NCBI GenBank assembly: GCA_012295275.1
Contig: CM022679.1
Location: 22,246,610 to 22,310,609, forward strand
From: Chrysomallon squamiferum
Lineage: Eukaryota; Mollusca; Gastropoda; Neomphalida; Peltospiridae
Direction: 5' to 3'
Length of the DNA stretch: 64,000 nucleotides
Positions 1-13,916 of this stretch are shown in pieces. Under the pieces are notes generated by a model. It searched no databases. It had not been told where the DNA came from and was given only the letters and a program-made list of their open reading frames with translations. The translations under genes were made by a program, and so were the position numbers. Numbering within the stretch: the stretch's first letter is position 1; each line of letters begins with the position of its first letter.

Positions 1-2117
1 TCGTCAGTCGTTCTCGTATGAGGTTCACAACTTTCTTGGTGGCGACGAAGGAGAGAAATATGAAAAAGCCTTGCAGCGTGTTGAGAATGGCGAACAGGTA
101 CCAGAGCACGGGACGAGAAACGAGACTCGCTAGGAACCCCACAAACCACGTTAGACCCATCACAAAGAACAGCTTCATGTAGAGAAACGGCCTCGAGTTT
201 TCGTTCGTCTGCAGATGCCTCGCCGACGATTTTCTGGCCGCGTAGATGTTTTTTGAGGCGATCGCAAAGAAACCCATGTTCATGAGAATGATGAGGAAGA
301 GAGGAGCAGCAAAGAACACCATCAGAGAGTTCTTGTTGGTGAACCAGCAGAGTCCCAGTCCGTAGTTGGGTTTGAAGCGCGAATCCAGAAGAACACTGTC
401 TGCTGTTAGCGATGAAATAAGAATGATGCAAGGAGCGCCCCAAGAGTAGATGCTGTAGACCGAAAATCTCCTTGACGATTTCCCGCTGTCTCCTCCAGCT
501 TTCACGAAGCTGTTGGAGAAAGGTGAACCAGACATCAGCGGCCATGACATTCATCCAGAAAAATGCGACAAGAAAGAAATAATGCATGAGGATGGCGACG
601 CTCTTGCAGAGAAAAAACACCGGCTCAGCTGATGGTGCGATAAGCATTAGCAGTTCTGCTACAAACAGTGAAACGGACAGAGACAGAAGATTTTTTCCAG
701 GAATGTTGTGAAGGGACTTTATACTAGCATACGTCACTATCGTTAGAACAAGAGCTACTAAAGAAATAACCAGTCCCGCGACGCTGACAACTGCTTCAGC
801 TACAGAAAAGTTGAAGACAATCTCCACGTCTTCCACTGTCGTAGTATTGGTGTAGTTCTGCGTGAGATTTGAGCACACAAACGCTGACGAACCTTGAAAG
901 AAATACTCCCATTCAGCGTAGCGCCGTCCTGTGGCTCTCTCTAATAGACTGTCGTCTTCCAAAATCCGTGAAATCATTCTCGTTAAGTTCTATCCGAGGA
1001 CAGTCCGTGTGATTCCCTGCACCAGCAACAGATCTGTTTGTGCGACAGAGACCGTTCACATAGATGAGCGGAGCATCACATACCACAGCCCTGCACCGAA
1101 GACTGAACGGATCGTACACCTCACTGTGTCGACAGGTGTGAACTTCGGTTATATTCCTCTTGACTTTTATGAATTTTATCCCAACCGTGGACGAAGATCT
1201 CTTACTGTTCATGTCTATGAGAATAGAAAATGAATAGACCCTGGGTCTTTCAAACGCTGGCCTATGCAGGGTGTCTCGATAACCCTTATAGCAAGAAAAG
1301 TTTGTCTCAAAGTTGCACGCCGCACAGTAAGGATTCCGCCAAGCATTATTCGGCGAATAGACCAGTTCGAAAGCGTCTGAATTTTCGCACCTTTCTGAAA
1401 TTCTCGAATCGTTGAAATCCAGTCTGCACGTGTCTCCGACTTTCGTGGGCAGACATGGCCTGTAATGAATCTCTTTCCTTGGTGGTAAATATTTCAGATA
1501 ACATCCAGGAGATTCCAGTGCGTCAGCAAACGTAGCGTTTTGTAGTCTAGCGTCGTCGGGTGATAACCTGAGGTTGCAGTATACGGTCGGGTTCCAGTAG
1601 TAAAATTCTGTGTTGTGACATATTGCACAGTACATGTTTCTGTACATAAATCCGGTGTTTGTTCCAGTCACCGTCAGTTGCAACAACAGATCCGAACCCG
1701 AGCGTTTCTCACATTTTGACTTCACTTCCGAGCCCCTCCATGTCGCGGGACAACGGGTTACGACGTGCATCAGTTCTGAATGCGTCACCTCGTTGATTTT
1801 CATGCAGGTGATAAGTTCTTTGGGCACCATGCTCTGATTCGTGTCTCTCTGTTTGTCTGTCGATGATGCGTCCGTACAACAGTCTTGGAAAAACGAACAC
1901 AGCGGGTCGCAAAAGCAGTTCATAGTTAGCAGATAGTTAGAAAACTGCGATGTAGAGTTCAGTGAATTTTCGTAGCTCTTACAAGACCATTTTACACCGC
2001 AAGTAAAATTTGTCACTTTTTCCAGTGCTTTTCGTCAGCGTTTAAATCACTTTCGTTTTGTCCGTTCGCTCCGGGAACAAAAACTAACAGCACCAAAAGC
2101 CACAGTTTCGTAATCAT
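1..2117 (-). pseudogene. Somatomedin-B-like ectodomain 7TM receptor (secretin/Methuselah-like), frameshifted and cut by the window edge
   Basis: Read on the minus strand from the ATG at 2117. A hydrophobic signal peptide (MITKLWLLVLLVF) is followed by a cysteine-rich ectodomain with the somatomedin-B-type signature CFCDPLCSFFQDCC. Paralogue motifs follow (MYRNMYCAICHNTEFYYW, AWRNPYCAACNF), then seven membrane segments with HYFFLVAFFWMN in TM3 and MGLTWFVGFLA in TM6. The reading frame changes three times: in the T run at 2017-2021 (one base short relative to the paralogues), near 958-965, and near 516-522 (one extra base). Between these points the protein aligns end to end with the receptor at 17469, so the breaks are recent or are assembly indels. 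About 40 C-terminal residues lie outside the window. Called a pseudogene on the sequence as given; a functional gene with consensus errors is the alternative. Confidence 0.75.
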
Positions 2118-3092
2118 TTTTTTTAAATTTCCTTTTCAAAATTATTAAAAAAAACAATCGCAAAAACTATTACCTATTCTTATCTTCATACATTAAGTTC
2201 AGCAGCGACTGTTTCTTTCTAATGCCAGTTGTCTCTTCGAAAATGAGTCTGTGCGGTTTCTACCGCTGGAACGTTTTGTTAATAATGTGCATCGGACTCA
2301 GCTGGCCTGGCTTTAGAATCTCAGACAAAACGCATCACATCTCTAACATGATATGTTGTCCAGGTAATGGAATCCCGCGCTCAGCTTGAAGAAAAGGAAA
2401 AAAAAAAAGAAAAATAAGACGCTGTAAAACGTTCAGTATACAAGTCATTACTTCTAGCACCAGCGAACAATTCTAGGCACCAGATGTTTTATAGACGAAA
2501 AAAGATATAGGTAGGAAGGTAATAAAAAAATAAAGAAAAAAAAGAAAAAGACTAAAAGAAAAGAAAAAAGGACAAAGCTAATTATGGTAATAAAGATCAC
2601 ATCGAGGGCAATATTAAGTGTAACACTAGCTTATTTTATGTGCTATATGAGCATCCGCTCTGATGGTCTTTTTCTTTATGTGTTCGTGTCGTAACGTTCT
2701 GATGTTATAGATACGGCTATTTTAATGGCTTAGCTATAACCGAAGTAATTAGTCACTGGTAATGATACTTTTGATACGAGGATTAATAACGTCTGATTCG
2801 GAAACGATCCATTTTTTAATTTTTTATTTCTTTCGACTTTCTCTTTAGTCATCTTCTGAAATGTGTCTTAAAGCAGACGAAAGGACACGAAGTAATAATG
2901 TGTTGGTTTCATTTTTCTGTCTCCATTTTAAGCGATGGAGGTAAACGGAAATTAGTGCGTCGGATTTTAGAAGAAACTAAATTAAGAAATTGTCATCATC
3001 AGCACCATTAGTAACAGCAACAGTAAATACAAGTATTATTTTAAATAGTTTATATTTTCTGTACCAACTCAATCACACACACTAACATAGAG

Positions 3093-3293
<201 letters not shown>

Positions 3294-3673
3294 AAAACAT
3301 AAATATGTACAGATGCAGTATAACTAATTAATTTAGATCTATATTTATGTACTATATGAGTTTATGATTCAAGCCGAATATAAAACTAATTAATATGAAT
3401 TGTATACCTGACTGCTATCTGCACTGTGAACATTCAGTTTGATAGAAACAAGAGCACGTAGCGTCTACGTACACAGGAAATCAGACTAGTGTTATAGTTA
3501 CAAGTGTTTACTTCGGTTCTGGGTTTTGTCTGTGTTATATAAACTGTTTATTACACACACCGCCGCCATCTTAGCATGCTTTACCAGATTCATTTCTTCA
3601 ATTATCACGTGACCTCTTTAGTTTCTTTTTCTTTAAAAGAACTGCTGCTACTGCTGATACTAGTACGTACTAT

Positions 3674-4085
3674 GTTCGTAATGATTATGTAGATAATAAT
3701 GTCGACGTCAGCGACAACGCTGTTACTGATAACAAAATGACAAACAATAACTTTAAAGTTAATCGTCTTTTGTGTTACTACTATTATTCTTACTAATAGG
3801 TTTGTAATGATTACGTTCAAAATAATGACGACGCCAAGAACGCTGTTATTAAAGATAACAGACTATAATATTAAAGTTAATCGTATTTTGTACTACTACT
3901 ACTACTACTACTACTACAACAATTACTACTTATATGCTAGTAATGATTATGTTGATTATTAATAAAGACGTCAACGACTATACTACTACTGACAAAAAGA
4001 AAACACACAAAAGCTTTAAACATAATCGTATTTTGTACAACAACTACTACTGCCAATAATTTAAAAAATAAATTTCTTATGTATA

Positions 4086-4117
<32 letters not shown>

Positions 4118-4190
4118 TGTTCGTAATGATTATGTTGATTATAATAAAGACGTCAACGACTACCCTACTACTGACAACAAACAAAAGCAT
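3674..4190. repeat. Degenerate minisatellite with embedded (CTA)n tracts
   Basis: Four copies of a unit beginning with a GTAATGATTATG-type core start near 3674, 3801, 3936 and 4119. Shared downstream parts include the 'gacgtcaacgact' and 'ttaatcgtattttgtac' words. Unit length varies (about 127, 135 and 183 bp) because (CTA)n tracts have expanded between the conserved cores. Confidence 0.7.
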
Positions 4191-5320
4191 TAAAATTAAT
4201 TGCATTTAGCACTCTCCAAGCATAAACATTTGTTTATTTTTATATTGTTTGTTGGTGTTTAACTTGCACTTTGTGCCTCCAGTAAGTCATTCTTAAATGC
4301 TCGACACAAATTACTCTTAACAATCTTAATACAAAAAGTTTTACTGCTCCAAGATAATTAAATAGTTCATGTATTATGAATCACTGATCAAACATTCAGC
4401 TGAACGAGAAATTGTTTTTTAATGGCGAAGTAGAGTGTCTTAGAATGTGGCACTGGTTTAAACAATCTGCTGAATTCTTGTTGCGATAAAGAGGAGAAAT
4501 AATCAGTAGTATAGTTAATCGCGAACTCTTGCTTTCGTTAAACTTTCATGTCATGTTCAGTTTGTTTCCGCATTCTTTTAGATGTTTAAAACTTGCTTGA
4601 ATAGTCGATTGCTATTTGAAAGAAGATTTAAGATAACATGTATACGCATTTCGTTATCGGATAAATGAAATGCTTGTAATGAAAGAATGTATACATTTAA
4701 AGTGATAATTTTAAGATTCAGAACAGAAAAGCACTGGTGGTTAATGAAATGATTCAGATATCGGAGAATAAGTTACTAAATAAAAAAAATAAAAAAATGA
4801 ATGCTTATTAAAATGAATATTTTCATAATACGATCATTACTACTACTTCTCCTGCTACTTCTGTTGCTACTTCTGTTGTTATTTTCAGTGAGATGTTTAT
4901 TGAAATGATTATTTTCACAGTACGACCAGTACACGTAATGGTGGACGGTGCAATGTGCGAATGTTTGAATGTTTATAAAATGATGATTTTCATACTCAGC
5001 TCAGCTCATCACGTATGTGGTAAAACGTCATTCTTAGAGATTTGATTATGTTATTGGAGGAACAAAAGTGAACTTCAAAAACTGCATTTATATATCTCTA
5101 CACGTATCTGCCATTTTGTTCCACTGCAGATTCGTTATTCTGTCTTCCCAAAAGCTGGCATCGTTCTGGGTGATGAAATGATCTAAACGCTACGAACCTT
5201 TGTGTTACAACCCAATGAATGAATTAACATTAAGTCAGGGCATCCGAGTTTGTTTTAATGTTTTACAACACAGCATATTTTATCGTTAAAAGATATTACA
5301 TGTGATACGATCTGATGCTT

Positions 5321-5351
<31 letters not shown>

Positions 5352-7264
5352 GTATAATGGGAAAGAAGAATCTCGCTGCCGTTAACACATATGTTACCAT
5401 TTTTTTCGATTAACAGAATGGGATATTTTTTTTATACACTTTCACACATAAAGAAAAGGACATGTTGCTGGCTTTAGAAAAGGAATTTTAAGACCCTTGT
5501 TAGAAAGGGAAAGAAGTCCAAAAGGAAACAGAACAGTATCGATCCTGTAACCCATTACGTCTGAGTCACATGTTCTAACATCAGAATTATATTTAAAAAG
5601 GAAAAAATAAATAAGAAAAAAAAAAGAAATTTAAATTTATTAATCAACATATACTTACATGACTCAGATACAACATTTTTAAACTAATGATACATATGTG
5701 TTACTGAGAAATCTGTAAGATCCTTCTTACTATAGATTCTCCACATTTTTTTCTTTTTTTTAAAAATACACAAATCAACAATAAGGCCCTAAGAAATGTG
5801 AAAGTGTAGAGATCCTATCTGACAAGTGCTATCACATAATACGGCTTTGTAACAAGTGAACTTACGTTCTCAGAGGCTGTCCTGTCTATGAGTCCATAAG
5901 CAACAACAACGTTTATAGCTTGGTGTCAGTCCCGGGAAGCAGAAAAAAAAAAACTTTTTTCGTAAACTGCCGACACGTAGAATTTTAAAAGTCACAGGAA
6001 GCAGAAATAACTGGTTGGTTTACATGTTCTGGACTGGAACACATGTCATGTTTTCTATAACGAGACGTTTTTATTATATAGAATTACCAAGCAGGACAGT
6101 AATTGTGCACATAAACCGATAATAAAGCAATTAAAAAGAGCTGGGAATAGAAAAATCGTAATTAACGCACCATGCTACTTAGAATTAATTTTATAATTAT
6201 TTTTTTTTTTTTCTCCAGTTTTCTGCCTCCACTGCCGTGACCTTTAGCTTACCCCTAAACCCAGTTCTTCCAATCTCGCAGCATTAACTCTAACTAGAAA
6301 TAGTCTATCGAGCGCTGAATATATAGCCTGTTATTATGCACTTAGAGCAATTATAAAAACATTTCAGCATACATTTTCTACAACTGAAAAAATAATTTTA
6401 TATGATCTCTCCCGATGTTTACAAATTGTCTTTGACAGAGAGAAAGTCAGTCTGCCGGGTTAAATAATAATTAAATATTTGAGAAAATTCTTTGTAAATT
6501 ATTTTATGTTCTCAGTACTTCACTCGGTATAAATAAACTTCTTGCCTTGTTTTGCTACGAAAAGACCAGACCTGGTGGCACGTCGCTACTGAACTAAAGT
6601 GTAAATTGGAAGCATAATTAATTAATTATGTCTCGCAGCTGTGGGAACACGGCTGTTGTTTTATCGCGAATGTAGAGAAATCATTCTGTTATTTTTTTTA
6701 CTGTGTTAATAGTTCACCGCTCAGCTGAGGTTTTGCTACGTAACAAATGCGTCGTTTGGTGGCTTTAGCTCAAACCGAGGCATTGAGTGTCGCAGGATCA
6801 GTCTTTGTTAATACCGTCGTTTTGGCTGTTAACTGTTCAGACATCCCCAAAACAACGGACATCCCCACATGGATGGTCCATCATTAGCCATTTTTATTAT
6901 TTTTTAAAATGTCTTTTCCTGTCTATGAGGCTGTACCTATAAAAGTGCAGCTTATTGCTGATTGTTAAGAATAGCCGGAGAAGTGGCTACAACGGATTTC
7001 CTCTCAAGACTTCGTTTCATCCTTATACATGACGTGTATTATATTAACATAAAATAAGCATTCGGTAAGAATCGCTATATATTTTTTGTTAATTCATTTG
7101 CAGCAGAAAATTAACGAATGTGTGAGCAATTATACCAATATGAATCAAAATTTATGTTTAACGATATCTCATTTGATTTGATATAAAAGCTCTTGATTTT
7201 TTGTCTGGTAATGAAATAGTGTAAAGAGGTTAAACAGGAAAGAACATAACAGACACACAATAAC

Positions 7265-7324
<60 letters not shown>
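7265..7324. repeat. (AAT)n microsatellite
   Basis: About 20 perfect AAT units. The poly-isoleucine ORF on the minus strand is only its translation. Confidence 0.95.
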
Positions 7325-7326
<2 letters not shown>

Positions 7327-8520
7327 CTGTAATAGTGAAAAACAATAAACACAAGTATAATTTATTTTTGTTTTTATTTATTTATTTTTGTTTTTTACAT
7401 TATCTATTTCTGTACTGACAAAAATTATTTAACAACATTTAAGTACAATAATTGTTCACTGAATAAATTAACACAAACGCTATACAACAACGAACTTTTT
7501 ATTACACGTAAACTGACACCATGCATAACTAAATATAAACTTACGTTAGTATTAAATATTATCCACTAACGAAGTATGCAACGTCGAAAACTGCAAGAAA
7601 TGATAATATTACAACATCGACTACTGCAAAAAAAAAAAAAAAATTCGAAAGATGTTGTACAACCCACGTAACAGTTTCAGTGATAAAATTAAATCCAGTA
7701 ACGTCATTCTGCAGTTACAACATAAAACACCGAAATTAGGACATTACGTTTATGTCCCATTATCCACTCGCTTTGCAACTCTGTCAAGGCAGAAAGTTTT
7801 GTACTGCGAAAAAGATACTTCAGTTTTAACTGAACAGATTTTTGTAAGCAGTCACTGAGGGCAAAATTTTTCAAGATTAACGTTAATAAAGGTCAAATAT
7901 CACTGGACAAAATATTCTGCACGATTTTTAAGTTCGTAATTATTTTCTCTATACTTTACTTAGAGCTACGTTTCGAAAATAATCTCGCTTATTTTAACAG
8001 TCTCGTGGTAAAAAGAAATTACAGTGCGTTTTCTATTTCCAGCCTAATATTGATAAGTTAAACTCTGCGAACTGTGTGTTGTTCTTCGTATTTCCTTGAT
8101 TAAAGAATAATCCAAGTTTGTTTTACCTCTCGCTTTTTTTTTTTTCTTTGACACAACTTCAGAGATAATTCCATATGGTATCGCTTTATTTTGGCGTTTT
8201 GAATATTAAATTAATAGTTCAGCGAGGTTGCTATCAAAAAGAAAACAAGTAGTCTCTAACGTTGAAATAATGATATTTTTTTTCGCGTTCCGTCTTTTCT
8301 GTTTTATTTAATTCCGTGATAAGTAAGTTCAGTTGAAGTTTCTGACGTTCCAGTTTAAGAGAAAAAGTATATTATCCATGTACTTGATAACTGTAGCATT
8401 TCATGTATAAGAAATAATCCATAAATGAAAGAAAGAAATATTAAGCAGAATAAATAGTTTTGTCACTCAGTATAATGAATAAATCCATAAGAATTTCATA
8501 TGATGGGGTTTCTCATTTCG

Positions 8521-8526
8521 TTTATT
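8521..8526 (-). terminator. Likely polyadenylation signal of the KY-like gene at 8560
   Basis: AATAAA read on the minus strand, a short distance past the stop codon at 8560. Confidence 0.5.
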
Positions 8527-8559
8527 TTAATTGTTTTTCTAAGATCTCTGTATTTCTAG

Positions 8560-9240
8560 TTACACCGAAAAGTCAAGCAGTGTGGCATACTTCGTAGAAT
8601 CGCCTCCGAAATTAGCATTAAGTGAAATCTTTATATCCGTTCCACGATATTTTTCCAGAGACACGTTTCCCTCCCATACGTCGTCGCCATCGTTGTCGTT
8701 GTCGTTGTCAAGGTGCTGCCACTCTTTGTCTGCAGTGACGGCAACAGACTTGGCGTTGGGGATCCTGACTTTGAAGTGGACGTTGTTGAGCTGAGACTTG
8801 TTAATCAGCGTCAGCGGCTCAAACAGGTAACAGCCTTTCTTCCACGGAGCGTACTGCTTCGGGTACGGGTAGGACTCGGAAGGCGTCGCATTGCAGAGAA
8901 TCAGGTAGTTGAAAACACCGGGAAGTGTCTTGCTGTCGTCGCTGGCGGGCAGGGCGTACATCTGCAGTTTGTAATAGCCCGTGGTGGGCACGTTCACGAG
9001 GAAGGTGATGACGTTGTCCTCGAACTGGTTGAAGACGTTGTCCGTGAACGACTCCAGCGTTCGGGCGTTGGTCAGATTGGCCGTGGCCTTCGTGGGCTGA
9101 GACGTTCCGATTTTGATTTCTATCTGGTTGTCGTCTGTGACGATTTCTGGGTCGTTGTGAGTAATGGTGTAGAGACCAAGTTCGTCGAATTTCGGCTGAG
9201 CGCCTAGGTAGCCTCTGGGCATTACTGGTCTCACACTCAT
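8560..9240 (-). CDS. Single-domain protein related to the C-terminal beta domain of KY/hillarin proteins
   Basis: An uninterrupted 226-aa frame. The N-terminal block GYLGAQPKFDELGL is followed near residues 95-115 by TTGYYKLQMYALPA, then GVFNYLILC, YPKQYAPWKKGCYLFEPL, and a final EWQHL...VWEG block. In my knowledge of kyphoscoliosis peptidase (KY) and hillarin proteins, this pattern belongs to the beta-sandwich region that follows the transglutaminase-like core. No catalytic Cys-His-Asp core is present, so peptidase activity is not expected. There is no signal peptide or membrane segment, so it is probably cytoplasmic; a cytoskeletal role would be inference. The paralogue at 23928 shares the same block order. 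An AATAAA on the minus strand (8521-8526) lies about 35 bp after the stop. A run of about 25 A directly precedes the ATG, so an upstream exon cannot be excluded. Confidence 0.85.
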   Translation of the reverse strand: MSVRPVMPRGYLGAQPKFDELGLYTITHNDPEIVTDDNQIEIKIGTSQPTKATANLTNARTLESFTDNVFNQFEDNVITFLVNVPTTGYYKLQMYALPASDDSKTLPGVFNYLILCNATPSESYPYPKQYAPWKKGCYLFEPLTLINKSQLNNVHFKVRIPNAKSVAVTADKEWQHLDNDNDNDGDDVWEGNVSLEKYRGTDIKISLNANFGGDSTKYATLLDFSV

Positions 9241-10505
9241 AATTTTTTTTTTTTTTTTTTTTTTTTAATAACGCTTTTCAGCCACTTGATTCTCGAACAG
9301 CCAACTAATCTACTCTCCTCTCTCTCTCTCTGGCACTGCCGTTAATTTCGTTCTGTCGTTCTAGTTCGTTTCTGCAGTTATGGAAGAGCAACACTCGGTG
9401 AAAGGAAACGGCCCGTCTGGCTATTTTAAAGTTTGTGGAACTCTAACGCGTCAAGATGAATCATTTATGCCCGTGTACATTTAGCTGATATTTCCAGCTG
9501 ATTGCAAGAGCTTAAATTACCGAAGTTTAACTGCGCGCTTGAATTTTCCCAGTGATAACGCGAAGACGTTTGATTTGAATTGTTGACAGAGTACGGCCGT
9601 AAGATCCTCCTTCGCTCAGTCCCTGAGTGTTTAAAAACGGCGACAACGTGTGTGATAACCTATTTTTATCTCACGTGCTGAGAATTTATTTCAGTTTTAA
9701 CTTACAGTGTATATCGTTTGTGTTAAATCATTTTTTCCTTTTTACGTAAAGATAATTTTAAGTGTCTTCTCGTATCTTTGGTTATTCCATTTATATTATC
9801 AAAATGCGTAAGTAACGTTGATAAAACTTATTTTTAATGAATAGTAAATCAAAGAATGTCATTAGATATTATGAATTTTTTTGAGTTAGATATATAGATA
9901 GATGGTCAGCCAGACAGACAGAGATACAGATAGAGACAGATGTGAAGATGTGATTATCTAATATAAATCGATTATAAACGTTTCATTTTAGAAAAAAATA
10001 AATAAATAAATAAATAAATAGATAATAAAAGAAATAAATGTAAACTTCTAGCAAGTTCTAGAATGTTATGTTCTTATCATTAAATTCCCGACTTTACTGA
10101 TGAAATGATGAATAAAATACAAAACAACTCTGTTAAAAATTATTTTATTACCATTGACATCAAAATATGTAAGAAGTCTTCAGTGTTAATCATAGCAATT
10201 ATTTTATTTTTATATTTTCTATTATTTTTGGATTTTATAATTTGTTTTATCTTATATCTGACGAAGGATAGAATGAAAAAAAAAAAAAGAAGAAAAAGAT
10301 ATGTATTTTACAACGCACACAATTCATTTGTAATCATCGGTTATGTGGTATATTAGACATGGTTAAAGACAGTTGTAGACAGTGAGATAACTATGAAATA
10401 CAACACACGTTGGTGTAAATCTTTTTTTAACTAGCAGTTCAAGAAAGCGAAGAGAACGTATGAAATCTTTAATGTCCAAATAACAACATAAACAATATCT
10501 GTAAT

Positions 10506-10544
10506 AATAATAATAATAATAAAGATAATAACAATAACAACAAC

Positions 10545-10608
<64 letters not shown>

Positions 10609-10660
10609 TGTTGTTGTTGTTGCTGTTGTTGTTATTATTATTATTATTATTAATATTATT
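10506..10660. repeat. Inverted trinucleotide tract, (AAC/AAT)n then (GTT/ATT)n
   Basis: A long AAT run with AAC units is followed directly by TTG/TTA runs, so the two halves are reverse complements and could form a hairpin. Confidence 0.85.
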
Positions 10661-11440
10661 ATTGTTATGGCGTCGTCTTCATCGTTATCATAATTATCAT
10701 TGTCATCACAATATTTCAACGTCTATTAGTCTATGAGCTCGTTTTTCTATCCCGTGATTTCTGTTTTGAAAAAGAAAAGAAAAAAAGTTGATAAATAATA
10801 GTGATAAGTGTAACAACTAAAGAAAGATAGTTTATGTGATACGGATAATAGTGTTCTACTTTTAGCTCTCTTGATCGACAGGTGTTAGCCCTTTTTATAT
10901 TATTTCTTTCCTTTCTTTTTATATATACACTCCGTAAATTTAGAAATATAAATGCTTCGATCAGCAGGTTTTAGGCAAGCGCTAACCCTGTTAATTATAA
11001 CATATTTTCAGACCCAGAAAGAATCTCTCAACAGTTTAATTAATTTAACACATTCCAGTTTATATTTTATATTGTTTTGCCCTCCAGTCTTAATCAGTAA
11101 CGAATTTTTACAACAAATGAATACAGCTAAAAGTTCTGGGCACCGCCATTTTGCTGAAGCCGTGACGTCATTACGTACAGGATAAACCGACTTCTCTAAA
11201 TTTTCTTTTCGAGTTGATGACCTTACGACTTCTGTTGCGAAGGAGTAAAATGGTAGATATTTTTCGGTAGCATTATTTTATTGTTATGATTTGTTGTAAG
11301 TGATGACAGGTCGTCCAAAAACAATGAAATAATAACTTGGAATGCTGAAAGGTTAGACGTTTCTTTCAGGTACATTCAGTACTTCTAAAACTTTCACAGA
11401 TTTCACAGCCGGTCAGTTTGGTTTTTTAAAATTAATTAAT

Positions 11441-11672
<232 letters not shown>

Positions 11673-12247
11673 AAGCTCGTGCCCTTGCTTGCACTGAAAC
11701 CTTTATAAATCTTCATTAAAACTTACCTCATCCTCTTTATTATTTATTATTTCCGAGAACAAAATCAGACAAGCCTGGTTAAAACGAAATTAACTCCGTT
11801 CACGTGAGCGCATCTTTCGGTGGCTAAATAAATCGTCTGCCAAATGTTCGTTATGAACTAAAGAATAATTACTTCAAGAACGGATCTGATGATATGGTGG
11901 GGAGGTAAAATCGACGCCCTTCTGCTGTTTTCCTCACAAGTATTTTTTTTTTTTCTTAATAAAAATATAAACATGCTCCCCTCATTTGTGTTTAAGGGTA
12001 AAAATAACTTAACAGCAGTGACTCCTCTTTTCTGACTATGGCTCCGCCCCTAGTCTCTGCATAACTAGAGCCCGTGCCGTATAAATAGAATCAACATGTT
12101 TAGAGAAGATGTCTAATTTATCTTAAGTCCTTAATCGGTTGGTGTCTTCAAAGACTAATAAATGCTTCGCTGTTATCTCCACCATCATCGCCTCTTGTAA
12201 ATCAGTTTAATAAGTTCACCAAGTAGCTGAACTGACTTGAAGAGTGG

Positions 12248-12374
<127 letters not shown>

Positions 12375-13626
12375 ACAAATTATATACTAAATGTTACATT
12401 TATTTCTGTTGTTGCTACCTTTAAACTATACCACCACCACCACTACCGCTATAACTACTGCTACTCCTATTACTGCTACTATTACTACTACTGTTACTAA
12501 TATTACTACTACTACTGCTGTTGCTGCTATTACTCAGCAAGAACAAATTACTGCTACCATTATTAATGCGCCCCACTATCTTTTATTACAAACACGCACT
12601 CGTGCTTACATACGCACACACGCACACACGCACACACAAATACACTTATATTTATATATATATATATATATAGTGTTTACTTCCAACAAACACAAAAGAC
12701 CACGCTTAGACTTGACGTCTGAAAACCCATTAAATCCCAGAAAAATAAATTTAGCACGATTATGACAATAATATTTTCTGTTATCTTTGATCTTTTGGAC
12801 TACCACAACACGAAGATCTTTCAGCTGTGTCGTTTACGTCATTTGGACTGTATTTGATCATGTACGCATCTTCTTAGTGGTGGCGGTTAATTAGGGTGTC
12901 GTTTCAAGACTCAGTTAATAAATCTATTTATGTCACCTTTTCTATCAGATCTGTGTAACTGATACTTCTTTGTTGTCATGTGTAGGTAACTATTTTCTGA
13001 GGCAAGATGTAGAAGTGGTAATGTTATTGAGAACAAAGGACTGGTGTCGAAATATAAGTGATTTTTATAACTAGAATTTTCTTTTCAAAACAAAAACAAA
13101 GACGTTTTTACGATGGCTACTGCTATGTTGTTGTAGTATTTTCTGAGATAAATGTAATGGGTATTCTTACATGCAAATAGATGATGCAGATTCTTAAATA
13201 ATAAGAAAAAGGTATATGTTAATACGAACTATAAGAGAAATCATGTAATGGTATTTCTTATTTTAATAGCGTCATTTCTTTTGAAGCAAATTGAAAAGGT
13301 TTTATTATGAAATTTAATCATATACCTGATGCAGATTTTCGAAATTAAAGTGATTATAAGCAAGGCCATATATTATTAATTACCGAACTGAATTTTCGAA
13401 TTTCTTTTGAAACGTAATTGAAAAAGTGGTTTTATTAGTCATTTTTCGATATGTGTAGTAATATTATGTATTCTTATATAGGCACGGACACGTAAAACAA
13501 CTTTAGCAATACGTAGCGGTTATAGAAATACCCGTTTTAGCAATAGTTTTATAACATTAGTTTTAAAAATGTTCTTTTAGAAGAACACTGTATCAATTAC
13601 ATTGATTTCCTTATTCATTTTTTTTT

Positions 13627-13629
<3 letters not shown>

Positions 13630-13693
<64 letters not shown>
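13630..13693. repeat. (CT)n microsatellite
   Basis: A perfect dinucleotide tract of about 64 bp. Confidence 0.95.
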
Positions 13694-13695
<2 letters not shown>

Positions 13696-13916
13696 TATCT
13701 TCTCTGATGTTCATAGGGAGACAAATCTATTATTAACCTGTCACATTAAACAGAAGTAAGTCACATTTCTCAGTCATTTATGGATTACAGGATTATGGGA
13801 TTATAATAATAACACGAATTGTGACGTAATGTTAGTTATTTTAATATTTTAACACGTTTCTTTGTTTTCTTCGATTTGCCGTCTTTACTTATATATATGT
13901 ATATATTATATATATA

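Noticed and set aside
8713-9207. 164-aa open frame on the plus strand
   Set aside because: Antisense to the KY-like gene; its composition follows the reverse strand's codons and it matches nothing recognisable.
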